Assembly: GCA_027886185.1 (NCBI GenBank)
Contig: WOAB01000109.1
Location: forward strand, 7,420,501 to 7,484,500
Reading direction: 5' to 3'
Source of the DNA: Rheum nobile
Taxonomy: Eukaryota; Streptophyta; Magnoliopsida; Caryophyllales; Polygonaceae
DNA length: 64,000 nt
Shown here: piece after piece, positions 10,165 through 22,030 of the stretch
How the letters are laid out: each line of letters opens with the position of its first letter
How positions within the stretch are numbered: position 1 is the stretch's first letter
The notes under the pieces: generated by a model
What the model was told of the DNA's origin: nothing
Database searches by the model: none
The model's input: the letters and a program-made list of their open reading frames with translations, nothing else
Position numbers and translations under genes: made by a program

Positions 10165-13100
10165 ATGGCTGCAAAAGCCTCCACATACTCACCTTCAACC
10201 CGCAAGACTAAACAACACAGACCCAATTTCAGTGACCCCACCTGGGTTCGACCTGATGCCCGTGGCTTCCACCAGTGCAGACCAGCTTGTATGCTTCTCT
10301 CTTTCAATCTCAATCTCTTTAGGTTTTCAGTTGATTAATTGCACTCTTAATTCCTTTTGCCCTTAAAGAGATTTGGGGATTCAGTTATGATCCTCTGAGG
10401 ATTTGAGCATTGCCATGTTTCAGTTCGGAATTTGCTTCTGAAATTGGGTTTATTGCTGCAAGGAAGTTCTCTTAGATGCAACCAGTGATCACAAAAGAAA
10501 CGAACTTGCAAAAATTGGGACTTCTGTGAGAAAACTGAAGTAGGCTTCACATGGTGTCAAGAATTGAACTCTCCTCTTGCTAATGCTGTAAAAAGTTAAT
10601 CATTGAATCATATGTTGGTTCTACTGGAGTTGTTAATTTAAATTATTTCCTATATAGTGGAATGGATGAGACTTATGAGAGTGTAAACATAACTTCTTTA
10701 TTCATACTCATATACTCTTGCCCTATTTATTTGCTCATGTGATGGGTTGATAACCTTAATTAGAAATGAAGTTTGACCGAGATCTTATGCTTGTGTACCT
10801 TTGACTATCTTAGACTAGCACTAGGATGAAGTATTTGATCCTGTAAGGAAAAGATTAATGTGATTGAGTAATATTCTTAAATCTTAATTGTGTTTTTCAG
10901 TTTTAAAGACCGGTGCAGTCAGCGCTGCTGCTGGATCTGCTTATGCTGAGTTTGGTAATACCAAAGTAATCGTGTCCGTGTGAGTTGCCTCTTGCTCCAA
11001 TACCTTTTTTACAAATTCTGCAATGTTGTCTTCAACTTTACTATCATATGGTCTTTCTTAACTATTACATTTTCCTTTCTAGATATGGTCCAAGGGAAAG
11101 TAAGAAAGCTATGTACAGTGATGTTGGAAGGCTCAACTGTAATGTCAGCTATACGGCTTTTGCAACACCATCTCGTGGGCTGGTACATTTGATTAGCCTC
11201 ATTTTACTTATTCTTCTATACTTCTTCAATATTTGATTTGTATCGTGTTCGGTATTCGTCTTATACAATCCATGACTCTTGCATTAGGGTTCAGACCACA
11301 AAGAGTATTCATCGATGCTTCACCAATCATTAGAAGGTGCTATTATGCTAGATTCTTTTCCCAAGACAACTGTGGATGTTTTTGCATTGGTATTGGAATC
11401 CGGAGGCAGTAAGTTGCTTTATTCCCTCTTCCCTGCAAAAGAATTATTTTAAATGCTCTTTTACCTCTTCGAAGAACATGAATATGATTATTAGCATTTG
11501 TTTAGCTGGCTGTGGTGGAATTAAATGTCAAGATTCATTTCTCCCTCCCTTCAATATCCCCCATTATGTTGCACTTGCATGAGTTACTGCTCTATATAAT
11601 GTAGTCTTTTGTCTTATGTATGAACAGTCTATGCTGTTAGTCCTATCTTTTGTATATTCCAAATTTCTTTTTTTTCTCTTTTTAGAACATGAGGACAACA
11701 ATGATTAAATAATGTTTTCCCCTTGAAGCATGCAATCTATTTGCATGGTATTGATATGCTTGTTCATGTTTGCAGGTGATCTACCTGTCATTATATCATG
11801 TGCTAGTCTTGCTTTAGCAGATGCTGGGATCATGATGTATGATCTAGTTGCTTCAGTTTCAATGGTATGTATTTTCTCTTGTTATGGTATTTTGTCTTCA
11901 AGCATTTTTATTGTTGATTCACTTGGCATTCCCGTGCATGAAGTCTTTTTGTTCAATCCTTGTGTTTTTTTTTACTTTACTATATAGAGAATTGAAATGA
12001 AGAGCCTAAAAAGCCTTAGCAGTAAACCAAAATTTGCTTTATAAAAGAATCCGTGGGCACACTTGTATAAAAATAAAGGCCCTTAATGTCGTTCTGGTAA
12101 GTATGACAATTCATTTGGCCTGTTTATTCTTGATCAACAAATACAGAACCTTTGGACTTTTATTTTTACTAGCTAAATGACTTGTTGCCATCTTCTCTTG
12201 CACATTTGGTGGTTTATCTTCTGTTTAAATTCGGTGGTGTCTTTGATTCTTCTAGAGGATATTTGTTATCGAACAACATGAGATCATCTGTCCTGGCTGG
12301 TTACAGTAGGCCCAGGATCATTGTTTAGTACTTCCTCATGGTTTGTTCTTGTACCCCTGTTGTACTTGTATCAGTGACGACCTTGTATACTTTTGATTAC
12401 TTGGGGTTGGCCTGACGCAACAGTAGGTTTTGGATGAACTCCGCTGTTAGTTTTTACCCAAGTAACCTTGGATTCATCTTCCACTTTATGTTGCTCTGAT
12501 CATCCTGATATCTTGACTGATAGAAATAATAGAAAGATGTGCTGTATTGGTCCCGTATTCTCACCCTTTCCCTTACGCATTTGTATTTGTGGTTCAATAT
12601 ATACTCAATTTGCTGTTATGTTTTCCCCGATATTTCTGGCTCCAATTGTGGTCTTAATTTCACCTGTACCGAGCAACATATTTTTGGATTATGCTGAACT
12701 TAGCCAAAGAAGTACACTTTTCACAAAAGATGTGAGAAAGAATACAAGGAACCAGCTTTTTATGTTTCTTAGACACCAGCTGAGAGTATAACAATTGCAT
12801 TATTTGGCTCCAATGATTTTTTCAATTCGTTCTGTTTGTTTGTAGTCATCTGTCGGGCCAAATCTTATCATTGATCCTGTTTCTGAAGAAGAAAGTAATC
12901 AAGATGGGAGCCTTATATTCACTTGCATGACAACCCGTAATGATGTCACCCAATTGATTGTTACTGGGGAATGGTCAACACCAAAGATGAACGAGGTATA
13001 CAAACTATCCAACCTATTGTTCTATTCATTGACGGTTGATTACCTTCCTCTGAACTTTCCTCTGTTATTCGAATATTGGCTAAAATTTCCCTGAATGTGG

Positions 13101-13331
13101 TAGTTTGACGTGGACATTGGATCTCAAATCTTAGAACTGTAAACAAGATATATGATCACTTTGAATTTTAGTGGATAGTGAAACCCGACTTCCCAAGGAA
13201 ACACCTTTATCTGCATTTCATATTTGCATATTTTGTTGTGCAAGCAGGCAATGGAGTTGTGCTTTGATGCTTGCAACAAGCTCGGAAACATCATGAGGTC
13301 GTGCTTGAAGGAAGCTGCATCTGACGAATAG
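10165..13331 (+). CDS. RRP41L: exosome subunit, RRP41-like/MTR3-type (RNase PH fold)
   Basis: This is a component of the nuclear/cytoplasmic RNA exosome ring, which handles 3'-5' RNA decay and processing. In plants the RRP41-like protein is linked to mRNA turnover. Seven exons: 10165-10288, 10901-10979, 11083-11182, 11288-11408, 11776-11864, 12846-12995 and 13248-13331. All are GT-AG and give 747 nt, 248 residues. The N-terminal RNase PH domain includes WVRPDARGFHQCRP (about 27-40), GSAYAEFGNTKVIVSVYGPRE (about 50-70) and the block RLNCNVSY (about 80-87). The second half has SCASLALADAGIMMYDL and a C-terminal helix. The order and spacing match the Arabidopsis RRP41L/MTR3 family. Whether it keeps any phosphorolytic activity cannot be told; plant core rings are mostly scaffolds, with RRP41 the known exception. 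The start is the first ATG after a purine-rich 5' UTR (aagaagaagg). A 981-base intron 5 holds no recognised insertion. A LINE sits about 170 bases past the stop. Confidence 0.9.
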
Positions 13332-13503
13332 ATGAGTATATACTCGTATGCGTCGTCCAGGTTGTTTCGTATGAAGACTTGAGTTGGCAGGGCATCAATA
13401 TGATTTTTTTGGTAGTTTTCCATATTTGTTTCTCTAGTCTTTGCATAGTGAGCTTTGCCCCAAATTGTTCTAGTACAAGGAATTTCATATTGTTTTGGGG
13501 TCC

Positions 13504-13520
13504 TACTTTGTAGCGTTTTG
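13504..13520. repeat. left target-site duplication of the LINE
   Basis: The 17 bases tactttgtagcgttttg occur here and identically at 16974-16990, exactly flanking the LINE. Confidence 0.9.
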
Positions 13521-16500
13521 CTCCTCTTTGATCTCTCTCCTCTCTCCCCTCTCTCTGCTCCCTCTGAATGCGACCCTCTGTGAACGGTCTGCTCCAGCTT
13601 CTCCGGCACTTCTCCGGCTCCTCTCCCGGTCTTCTCCGGCGACACCGCATCGCCTACAGTCTCCCGTCCCAGGCAGATCTCTATCCTCGCAGATCCCCCT
13701 TTTTACCTCCCTCTCCCCCTCCCGCTTTCTCCCCTTCGCCCCTCTTTTTCTGTAGCTCCCCGCCACCGGCAATCCTGCGACCCCGTTGCTCTGCTCCCCT
13801 GCTCCGTCGGCGCCCCACCCTGACCTTTTCAGCCCCGCCGACCCTCCCCCTCCCTACCTATCAACCCCCCCCCCCCCCCCCCCCCCTCCCAGAGTATCGA
13901 ACCACCATCTTTCCTTTTCTCTCATGCCTAACCCTAGAGTGAGGGTCTTCTGTGCCTCTCCCTCCCCAAAGCCCAACCAGTAGACACCCTCCCTCCCCAC
14001 AACCCCCCCCCCCCCACTCCTAGGTGCCCAGGCCATACTTACCCGTCGGACCCTTGAACCCCTCGGTCTAGCGACCCGCTGCTTCGGGCTCCTGGGCAGC
14101 CCCTCCGACCCCCAAACCAGCCTAACCCCTTTTTAGTGATAATCCCCTGACCTGCTGTTTTTCCAGCCTTGCTAGAGTCTCAGGTTGAGCGCAAGAGTGA
14201 CCGGTTGATGGCAATCAAGCTTGTGGTGGGAGGTACCAGCATACACGTAATCAGTGCGTACGCCCCACATGTGGGTTTGGATGAGGAAGAAAATAGAAGA
14301 TTCTGGGAGGATTTAGACATAATGATCGAAGGCATCCCGATGACAGAACAACTCTTTGTAGGTGGTGATTTTAATGGACACATTGGTAGGGACAGAGATG
14401 GATACGATGAGGTGCATGGAGGTTTTTGGTTTTGGCGACAGAAATGACAGTGAGCTCGACAAGTAGAACCCATATAGATTACTTTATGGTTAGGAGAGAA
14501 GATAGGTGTAGCGGCAAAGATTGCAAGGTTATCCCGTATGGAGGACTAATAACCCAACATCGGCTCCTAATCTTGGATTTTGAGATAGCTAGCAAAAAGA
14601 CTAAGAGAAACAACGTGTCATAGCCTAGGATTAGGTGGTGGCGATTGTAAGAGTCAAGTGGATTAATGCTACGTGACAAGATTGAAGAAGAGGCAAAGGC
14701 TAAGGGAGCATGGCAAGCAAAGGATAGTGCGGACGAGATGTGGAGTAAAATGACAGAGTGTATTCGCATGGCGGCGTGTGGGGTGTTAGGAGTGGCAAAA
14801 GGCAGAAGGGACTCTAGTAAAGGTCAAGGTGTAGCTTGGTGGGACGAAGCGGTGAAAGGGAAGGTAAAGGCCAAGCATTTGGCATACAAGGAGTTTACGA
14901 GAAGTACCAACGATGCTGAAAGGGCGAGTTTGTTAACCGACTACAAGACGACTAAAAAGGAGGCTAAGAGAGCCGTTACTAGGGCCAAAGAGAGAGCGTT
15001 CGAGAGTTTGTACAAGGCTTTGGACGAGAAGGGTGGGGAAAGATTGGTGTACCGGTTAGCAAAGGCTAGGGAGAGGAAGTACAAAGATCTAGACACAGTG
15101 AGGTGTATTAAAGATGCGGAAGGAAGGGTGTTAGTAGACAACCAGGACATCAAGCACAAATGGCAACAATACTTTGCCAAACTGCTAAACGATGGACACG
15201 GTGCACCTGTAGAATACCAGGATACAGAAGGTCGGACCGTAAACAGTTTCTGCAGACGCATCTCAAAGGAGGAGGTGAAAGAGACAATCCGTAGGATGAG
15301 GAGCAGGAGAGCAGTAGGACCAGACGAGATCCCAGTTGAGGTTTGGAAGTGCTTGGGGGTAAAAGGTTTGGATTGGCTCACGACACTCTTCAATGTTATC
15401 TTTAGGAACAAAAATGCCCGAAGAGTGGAGGCTCATCAAGTTGATTCCGCTATATAAGAACAAGGGTGATGTGCAACCGATCAATAATTATAGGGGTATC
15501 AAACTCCTTAGTCACACAATGAAGGTGTGGGAGAGAGTAGTAGAGGTAAGGTTGAGAAATCTTATAAGTGTGTTCGAAAATCAATTTGGCTTTATGCCGG
15601 AGAGGTCGACTATTGAAGCCATTCACTTATTAAGGAGGTTGATAGAGGCATATCGGGAAAGGACGAGAAATTTACATATGGTCTTTATTAACTTGGAGAA
15701 GGCGTATGATAGAGTGTCAATAAAACTAATTTAGGAGTGCCTGAAAGCGAAGCAAGTATCAAGCTCGCATATTAGAATCCTAAAAGACATGTACGAGGGT
15801 GCTTTGACCAGCGTTTGTACCCCAGGAGGAGACACAGAATACTTTCGGGTCGACGTCGGTTTGCACCAAGGGTCGGTGTTAAGTCCGTTCCTATTTAATG
15901 TAGTGTTGGATGTGCTATCATGGACAATACATGGTAGGGTACCTTGGTGCATGCTGTTTACAGACGACATTGTGCTAATGGACGAGACTATGAATGAGAT
16001 CAACAGTAAGCTGAAACTTTGGAGGGAGAAACTCGAGTCCAAGGGCTTTAAGTTGAGTAGGACTAAAATAGAGTATGTTGAGTTCACCTTTGGTGGAGGT
16101 GAGGTGACTGGGGCAAAAGTGCAGCTTGGTGGGGAGGTTGTCCCGAAGAAGGAGACTTTCAAGTATTTTGGGTCTTTTATACAAAGCGACGGTGGTATAG
16201 ATGCAGATATTAAGCACAGAATACAGATGGGCTGGCAAAAATGGAGAGGTGCATCAGGCGTTTTATGCGACAAGAAAGTGTCACTCAAACTAAAGGGTAA
16301 GTTCTACAAGGTGGTAGTTAGACCGACGTTATTGTACAGTGTAGAATGTTGGCCGATGAGAAAAGATCAAGAACAAAAGCTGATGGTGGCAGAGATAAGG
16401 ATGCTACGCTGGATGTGCGGACATACCCGGTTGAACAGGATCCAAAATGAATCAATTAGAGAGAAGGTTTGAGTGGCAAACGTTAGAGACAAGTTGCGCG

Positions 16501-16973
16501 AATTTAGACTCCGATGGTTTGGGCATGTGCAGAGGAGGCAGCCTGATGCACTAGTGCGTAGATGTGAAAGGTTATTGTGCATCGAGTTTCGTCGAGGTAG
16601 TGGTCGACTGAAAAAGAGTTGGAAATAGGTGATTAAGCATGATCTGACTCTCCTAACACTGACAGAGGACATGGCTCAGAACAGAACGCTTTGGAGGGAA
16701 AAGATTAGGTTAGAGGATTGATTTTGACAGGAGGGTGGACATTTTTGACGTTTAGCTTGTCTCTTGGTTCCCGCTTTCCCGGTTTCCGTTTTTGCTCTTT
16801 GCTTTTTGTTTCTTTGGATTGTTTTGGTTATATTTTGCTTGTGTGTCAGTCTCTTTTGGGTCTATCGGGAAACACCCTCTCGATTTGCTTCGGGGTATGG
16901 GTGCGTATATTTGGACCCCCCAGACTCTGCCGTCGGTGGGACTATACTGGGTCGATTGTTGTTGTTGTTATTG
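13521..16973 (+). mobile_element. RTE-clade LINE, internally deleted, with 17-bp TSD
   Basis: A non-LTR retrotransposon lies between two perfect 17-base direct repeats. The first 640 bases are C/T-rich with C runs at 13865-13886 (22) and 14003-14015 (13), probably the element's 5' UTR. A broken ORF with endonuclease remnant, reverse transcriptase and C-terminal region follows (14166-16721). About 250 bases of 3' UTR end in a (TTG)n-type tail (16957-16973), typical of RTE elements. The interval lies in what was continuous sequence downstream of the exosome gene. A candidate AATAAA at 17103-17108 lies just past the right duplication. Confidence 0.88.
14166..16721 (+). pseudogene. RTE LINE endonuclease/reverse transcriptase, disrupted
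   Basis: The protein belongs to the plant RTE group often annotated as 'craniofacial development protein 2-like'. It starts inside the endonuclease domain, with VISAYAPH and GGDFNGHIG visible (14250-14390); the N-terminal half of the endonuclease is missing. Reverse transcriptase blocks follow: RAVGPDEIPVEVWK, IPLYKNKGD, NNYRGIKLLSHTMKVWERVV, FGFMPERST, LEKAYD and the catalytic box written here FTDD (family FADD). Then come PKKETFKYFGS, VLCDKKV and LRWMCGHTR. Lesions include frame changes near 14435 and 15400, two stops at about 14621-14650 and in-frame stops at 15732-15734, 16470-16472 and near 16626. The element cannot move by itself. Confidence 0.88.
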
Positions 16974-16990
16974 TACTTTGTAGCGTTTTG
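16974..16990. repeat. right target-site duplication of the LINE
   Basis: Identical to 13504-13520. After it the sequence is read as the resumed downstream region of the exosome gene. Confidence 0.9.
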
Positions 16991-17517
16991 GTTGGTTAGA
17001 GGAGATGAAAAGCAACAAAGACTGCAGCGGAGATCACAAGCTTGCCTCTTCCTTGACACTAACAGAAATAACTAGAAGAGGTAAACAACCTTGTTCAGAA
17101 AAAATAAATCATCATGGGATATTTGGTTTGGAGGATACATGTATTATGCAGTGGATATGAGAATGTCAGAACTCAAACTCATGGTCGAAATTGGAATGAT
17201 CTATTGGGAATAATGATGATACCAATATTTGTGATGCAAACAACATCGACCAGTGTATCATAAGTAAAAACAATTAAACCAGTACTCAAACATAGACGAA
17301 AACGAAAGAAATATCAAAAGCAAGCACAACAATTAGTCTGTTAAGCTAAAGTAATTTGATTGGTGGAGTAATTCCACCGGATATACGAATTAGTCTGTAT
17401 CATTGTTCCTCCGTGCAATCGTTGTTGCATTGGATGGGATCAAATGAGATAGACATTTTGTCTATCACGTGGTCAACTTACTTTTGTTGACTAGACAAAA
17501 TTATAGCAAGTGCTTTA

Positions 17518-17556
17518 GAAAGGTTTGCTAAGAATGCTCCATTGAATAAGCTCCAC
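17518..17556 (+). pseudogene. tiny relic of an OPR C-terminal exon
   Basis: Read in frame, the bases encode ERFAKNAPLNKLH, close to RRFALNAPLNKYH near the end of the OPR gene at 6285-8243. Over 31 bases the two loci share about 26. Nothing flanking it is clearly OPR-like, so this is either the last trace of a second OPR copy or a chance match. Confidence 0.35.
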
Positions 17557-18004
17557 CGCCTGCTGGACCTGGCATCGTCAACTTGGTACAGCTCGCCTCC
17601 TTCGTAGTCACTTGCACCACTTACCGACCAAGATCGTCGTGCCTTTGGACATGCTCTTTCTAGACCTGTACAAATCCGGGTTCGGGTCGGGTTTTTTTTT
17701 TTTTTTGCCCGGTTGACCGGGCCGGGCTAAGTTTTTTGTCCAGGCCCGCCCGGTCAACCGGGCCTGGTTATCCGGCGGGCTGGTCCGATCGGGTAAAATT
17801 ATAAATATATATATATTTTTAGGACGCGGTTCGGGTGCGAAAGGCTGTTAAAATACAAAATACGAAAGATTTTCAGCCGTCCACCGTGGCCAAATCTACG
17901 GCTGGGGAGAATAGGAAAAATACGCTTTATTTATTCACACGCGCTTTATTAATTTAAAAAAAAGGCAATCAGACCGTATTATTCGTTCACTGTGTTATTC
18001 GCTC

Positions 18005-18330
18005 GCCTTCAAATGCACCTTATGTTTATAAGCTTGCATTTTACGTTTATTTTCTTGCACTTTATTTTTGTTCGCTTGCACTTAGTGTTTATTTGCTTGC
18101 ACTTTATGTTTTTTTGCTTGCACTTTTCTTATATGCTTGCACTTTTCTTATATGCTTGCACTTTTGTTTATCTGGTTGCACATTGTGTATATTCGCATGC
18201 ACATTTTATTACTTGTATTTTATTCTTATATGCTTGTCAACAATGTTTTCCTTCTTGCACATTGTGTATATTCGAATGCATTTTATATTTATTTGCTTGC
18301 ACTTTATGTTTATTTTCTTGCACATTATGA
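18005..18330 (+). repeat. array of TGCTTGCAC motifs
   Basis: TTGCAC recurs every 20-30 bases in spacer 'tt(a/t)tgttta/cttata'. The many Cys/Leu/Phe-rich ORFs here are only translations of the repeat. Confidence 0.8.
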
Positions 18331-18349
18331 TAGGTTCAAGTGATTAAAC

Positions 18350-19085
18350 AACAGAAAGTACAAGCCAATAAGAAGAAAGTGCATGGAAATACAGAATAAA
18401 GTGCAAGCAAGTGAACATAAAGTGCAAGCAAATATGAGATTAAAAAATATTTAAAATGCAAGCAAGCGAACAAAAAGTGCATCAGAATAATGAATAAGGT
18501 CAAACGAATAGAACGAAAGTGCAAACTGTTAAACAGAAGTGCAAGTGGTTAAAGAGGAAGTGCAAATGAATAAAAAAAAGTACAAGAGATTAAACAACAG
18601 AAAAGTGCAAGCCAATAGGAAGAAAGTGCATGGAAATACAGAGTAAAGTGCAAGCAAGTGAACAGAAAGTACAAGCAAATATGAGATTAAAAAATATTTA
18701 AAATGCAAGCAAGTGAACAAAAAGTGCATCAGAATAATGAATAAGTGCAAGCGAATAGAACGAAAGTGCAAGTTGTTAAACAGAAGTGCAAGTGGTTAAA
18801 GAGGAAGTGTAAATGAATAAAAAAAAAGTACAAGGGATTAAACAACAGAAAAGTGCAAGCCAATATGAAGAAAGTGCATGGAAATACAGAGTAAAGTGCA
18901 AGCAAGTGAACAGAAAGTAAAAGCAAATATGAGATTAAAAAATATTTAAAATGCAAGCAAGCGAACAGAAAATGCATCAGAATAATGAATAAGTGCAAGC
19001 GAATAGAACGAAAGTACAAGCTGTTAAACAGAAGTGCAAGTGGTTAAAGAGAAAGTGCAAATAAATAAATAAAAAGTGCAAGGGA
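18350..19085 (-). repeat. three ~247-bp higher-order units of GTGCAAGC motifs, inverted
   Basis: The motif now appears as the reverse complement (GTGCAAGC). The units are marked by 'caagccaata' at 18361, 18608 and 18856, a period of 247-248 bases. With the plus-orientation array at 18005-18330 it forms a large imperfect inverted repeat that could fold as a long hairpin. Confidence 0.8.
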
Positions 19086-19639
19086 TTAAACAACAATCAA
19101 ATTACAGTGTGAAATTTAAGTAGTGTGTGAAATTCATCAAACAAACAAACAAAAAAGAATTAGAAAAGCTGGAGCAAAAAAAAGAAGACGGGAGCGAAAA
19201 AATAATAATTAGAAAGCGCGTGTAACAATGCAAAAAGCTGGAGCAAATCGGACGGTTAAAAAACTTTCGTATTTTGTATTATAACCATCTTTCGCACCTG
19301 ACACTTTTCCATATTTTTAAATATATATATATATAAAATTATAAATATATATAAAAAAATTATAAACAGTAATTATAAATATATATATATAATTATAAAT
19401 ATAATTATAATTATAAACAAATATTAATTATATAAACAGTAACGGGTATCGGGCCGGACTTCTAGGCCCGGTCGGGCCTAGAGGACCGTCTGTGCCCAGC
19501 CCGTTACTGTACCGGACTGGCCCGGCCCGACCGGGCCAATATTATTGTCCAGGCCCGATTTTTTAACCGAGCGGACAGGCCGGGCCGGTCGGGCTAGCCC
19601 GGACTTGTACAGGTCTAGCTCTTTCTAATGATAATTGAT

Positions 19640-22030
19640 CAGTTGTGGTCAATTTGTTCAATAGTTTCATTCTTCATCTGGAGTTGACCTGACTTATAAT
19701 AAGTCAGTGATACCTTGGATTATTGACACCAAGGAGTCCTATGACATGATTGGTGCCAAGGCTATACTCCATAATGTTGTTATTGAATCTATTTTTGTTA
19801 TCTTGCCTGGCGGAAAGATCTCGTGTGCGGTCCACTGAGGAAGCCTTTATTTTGGCTCTTTATTGATCTCCAATATCTTACATATTTCAAATTTATATTG
19901 CAATCTATTGTCGTTTTTCAGATTGACTAGTGTTCTACAATGCCTAGTTCTTTTAACCGGAAAACTTTGTATCTTACAGGAAATCAGCTCGAAGACCTTG
20001 ATTGGCTTGGGGTGTATTGGCTTTGTGCGCTTGGCACCGAGGCACATGCTTCTTCTGCAACTTCATCAGTTGTTCCTTCTACTTGTGGCATATATCACTG
20101 ATTTGGACATCCATCTGTTTTAGTATTGTCTTCTATTTCTACAATTTTGTTCAATAGTAGTTCCCTACGAAAACCTTGTGATGTTTGTCCAAAAGAAAAG
20201 CAAACTAGAAATTTGTTTCCATATAAACACTAATAGAACACAAAAGTTGTTGAATTATTTCATTGTGATGTTTGGGGACTTATAGAAGGGGTGCATCCAT
20301 TACTACATGGTTGTATTCCTTTCCAGTTACTATATAGTCGTGTACCTTTATATGACCATTTTCAGGTATTTAAGTGTCTTTGTTTCGCCTCTCAAACTAA
20401 TACCTTGAAACCGCAACAAGTTTGCCCCCCGTATCAGGATGTGCATTTTTCTCGACTACCCTCCAAGCAAGAAAGGTTGTCGTGTTTATGATCTAAAGAC
20501 CCAATTTGTTTTTACAAGTAGAGATATTGTTGTCTATGAAGAGCATTTCTCCTATGCTACCCCGGTCAACCCTCTGCCAGTATCCGCCTCTTTTTTTCCT
20601 AACCCGACGATGTTTGACGATCTGCCCGCTCCACCGCGACCCTCTAACGTGAGGGGAAGCTCCTCATCATCGGCGCCACCAACTCCCTCAGAAGAACCGC
20701 TATCAAATACAGCATTAGATCAGTCAAACATAGCTCCGTCTGCCTCTGATGATACACCGCCACCTTCTGCAGTCGACCAGAGCACTAGGATTCAACAATC
20801 CTCGGCCAAGCTCTACGACTATGTGTGTTAGATAGTTCATACACCCGACACCCCACACCTCTTCACCTCCCACTACCACATCACTCCACGACTATATCTG
20901 TTTATGTCTCATGTAATAATTTTTCAATTTCGCATTCGAATTTTCAACTGTAGTGACATCCGACCGTGAGCCAACACCGTACTCTGAGGCCGGTTGTGAT
21001 CCTTGCTGGTAAGTTTATATGAAATCAGAAATTGACGCACTTGAGCAAAGTAATACTTGGGTTCTTGCTCCACTTCCTCCAAGAAAACTGCTATTGGTTG
21101 TAAGTGGATTTATCGTATTAAATACAATTTTGATGGTTTGATTGGACTCCACAAGGCTTGTTTGGTAGTCCTTGGCAACAAGTAATTAGTTGAGGGAGTG
21201 TACTTTACAAATACCTTTGCTTTTGTAGCCAAGATGGCCTCAGTCTGATTTTTTATTAGTTGCTGCTATTAAAGGTTGAGACCTCCATCAGATGGATGTT
21301 CACTACATTTTCTATATGGAGATCTTGATGAGGAAGTCTACATGAAACTTCCTCTAGGCTACACAAGCACAATTCCAGGTCAAGTATGTCGCTTGCAGAA
21401 ATCCATGTACGACCTACGACAAGCCCTGCAAAACTAGTTTGCCAAGCTCGCCGCGGCTCTTCGCCTTTGCGGCTTTCAACAGAGTAAGAAAGATTATTCT
21501 ATGTTCTCCTTTACCCGTAATTCTGTCACTCTTCAGTTTCTCATCTATGTCGACAACTTGATCATTACCGGTAATGACGGCTCTGCCACTGCTCGTTTCA
21601 AGAAGTACTTGGATTCGTGTTTCTACATGAAGGATTGGGTACTTTGAAGTAGTTCTTAGGTATTGAAATTTCCCGCAATCCCTCTAGTTTGTTTTTGTCT
21701 CGACACAAGCATACTCTTGATATATTTTTTTAAGTCGGTTTGCTCGTTGCTATGCCAACTGAGTTTCTCATGGAGTAGCATCACCAGGTGGCCTACGTAG
21801 ACAACCCACCGTACAAGTTCCCTAATAGATACTGACGCCCGATTGGCCATCTCTTATATCTGATAATCACTCGATCAAAGATTTTCTACTCTGCTCACAC
21901 TTTGGCTCAGTTTATGCAATCATCATTGCAAGCACATTGGCATGCTTCTCAACGCGTGCTTCATTATCTCAAAGGGCATCTAGGACAAGGTTTGCTACTG
22001 TCAGCTGAGAGTGATCTACAGGTAAACATG
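19640..22030 (+). pseudogene. heavily decayed Copia gag-pol
   Basis: Pieces in the right order for Ty1/Copia are visible across shifting frames. A protease region has PWIIDTKES, where the DTG triad reads DTK. A pre-integrase stretch (LYCNLLSF...SSKTLIG) is at about 19890-20020. The integrase end and its downstream hallmark are at 20440-20560 (FLDYPPSKKGCRVYD, FTSRDIVVYEEHF), then a Ser/Pro-rich linker, reverse transcriptase remnants (NTWVLAPLPP at 21050, LIYVDNLIITGND at 21541) and an RNase H remnant (LHYLKGHLGQGLL at 21960). Stops and frameshifts occur throughout. No LTRs were found around it. Confidence 0.75.

Larger units (their letters stand above)
17834..19298. mobile_element. nested inverted-repeat element inside the hAT element
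   Basis: A second pair of inverted repeats, about 45 bases, starts GGTGCGAAAG at 17834 and ends CTTTCGCACC at 19298. The arms share 'aatacaaaatacgaaag'. Everything between them is the TGCAC motif array. It may be a separate TIR element that inserted into the hAT arms, or an inner repeat layer of one compound element. Confidence 0.6.
17661..19617. mobile_element. non-autonomous hAT element with 8-bp TSD
   Basis: Terminal inverted repeats begin TAGACCTGTACAA(A/G)TCCGGG at both ends. They continue as GC-rich arms of repeated 'gcccggtcgaccgggcc'-like palindromes (17690-17800 and 19445-19610). The flanks carry a perfect 8-base duplication, gctctttc at 17653-17660 and 19618-19625. An 8-bp TSD and this TIR style identify the hAT superfamily. 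No transposase is present; the interior is another inverted-repeat element. Confidence 0.85.

Noticed and set aside
13495..14036. Pro-rich ORFs on both strands
   Set aside because: Low-complexity C/T-rich LINE leader with C runs; no conserved motif.
17992..19019. Cys/Leu/Phe-rich membrane-like ORFs
   Set aside because: They are translations of the TGCAC motif array and change frame with each unit.
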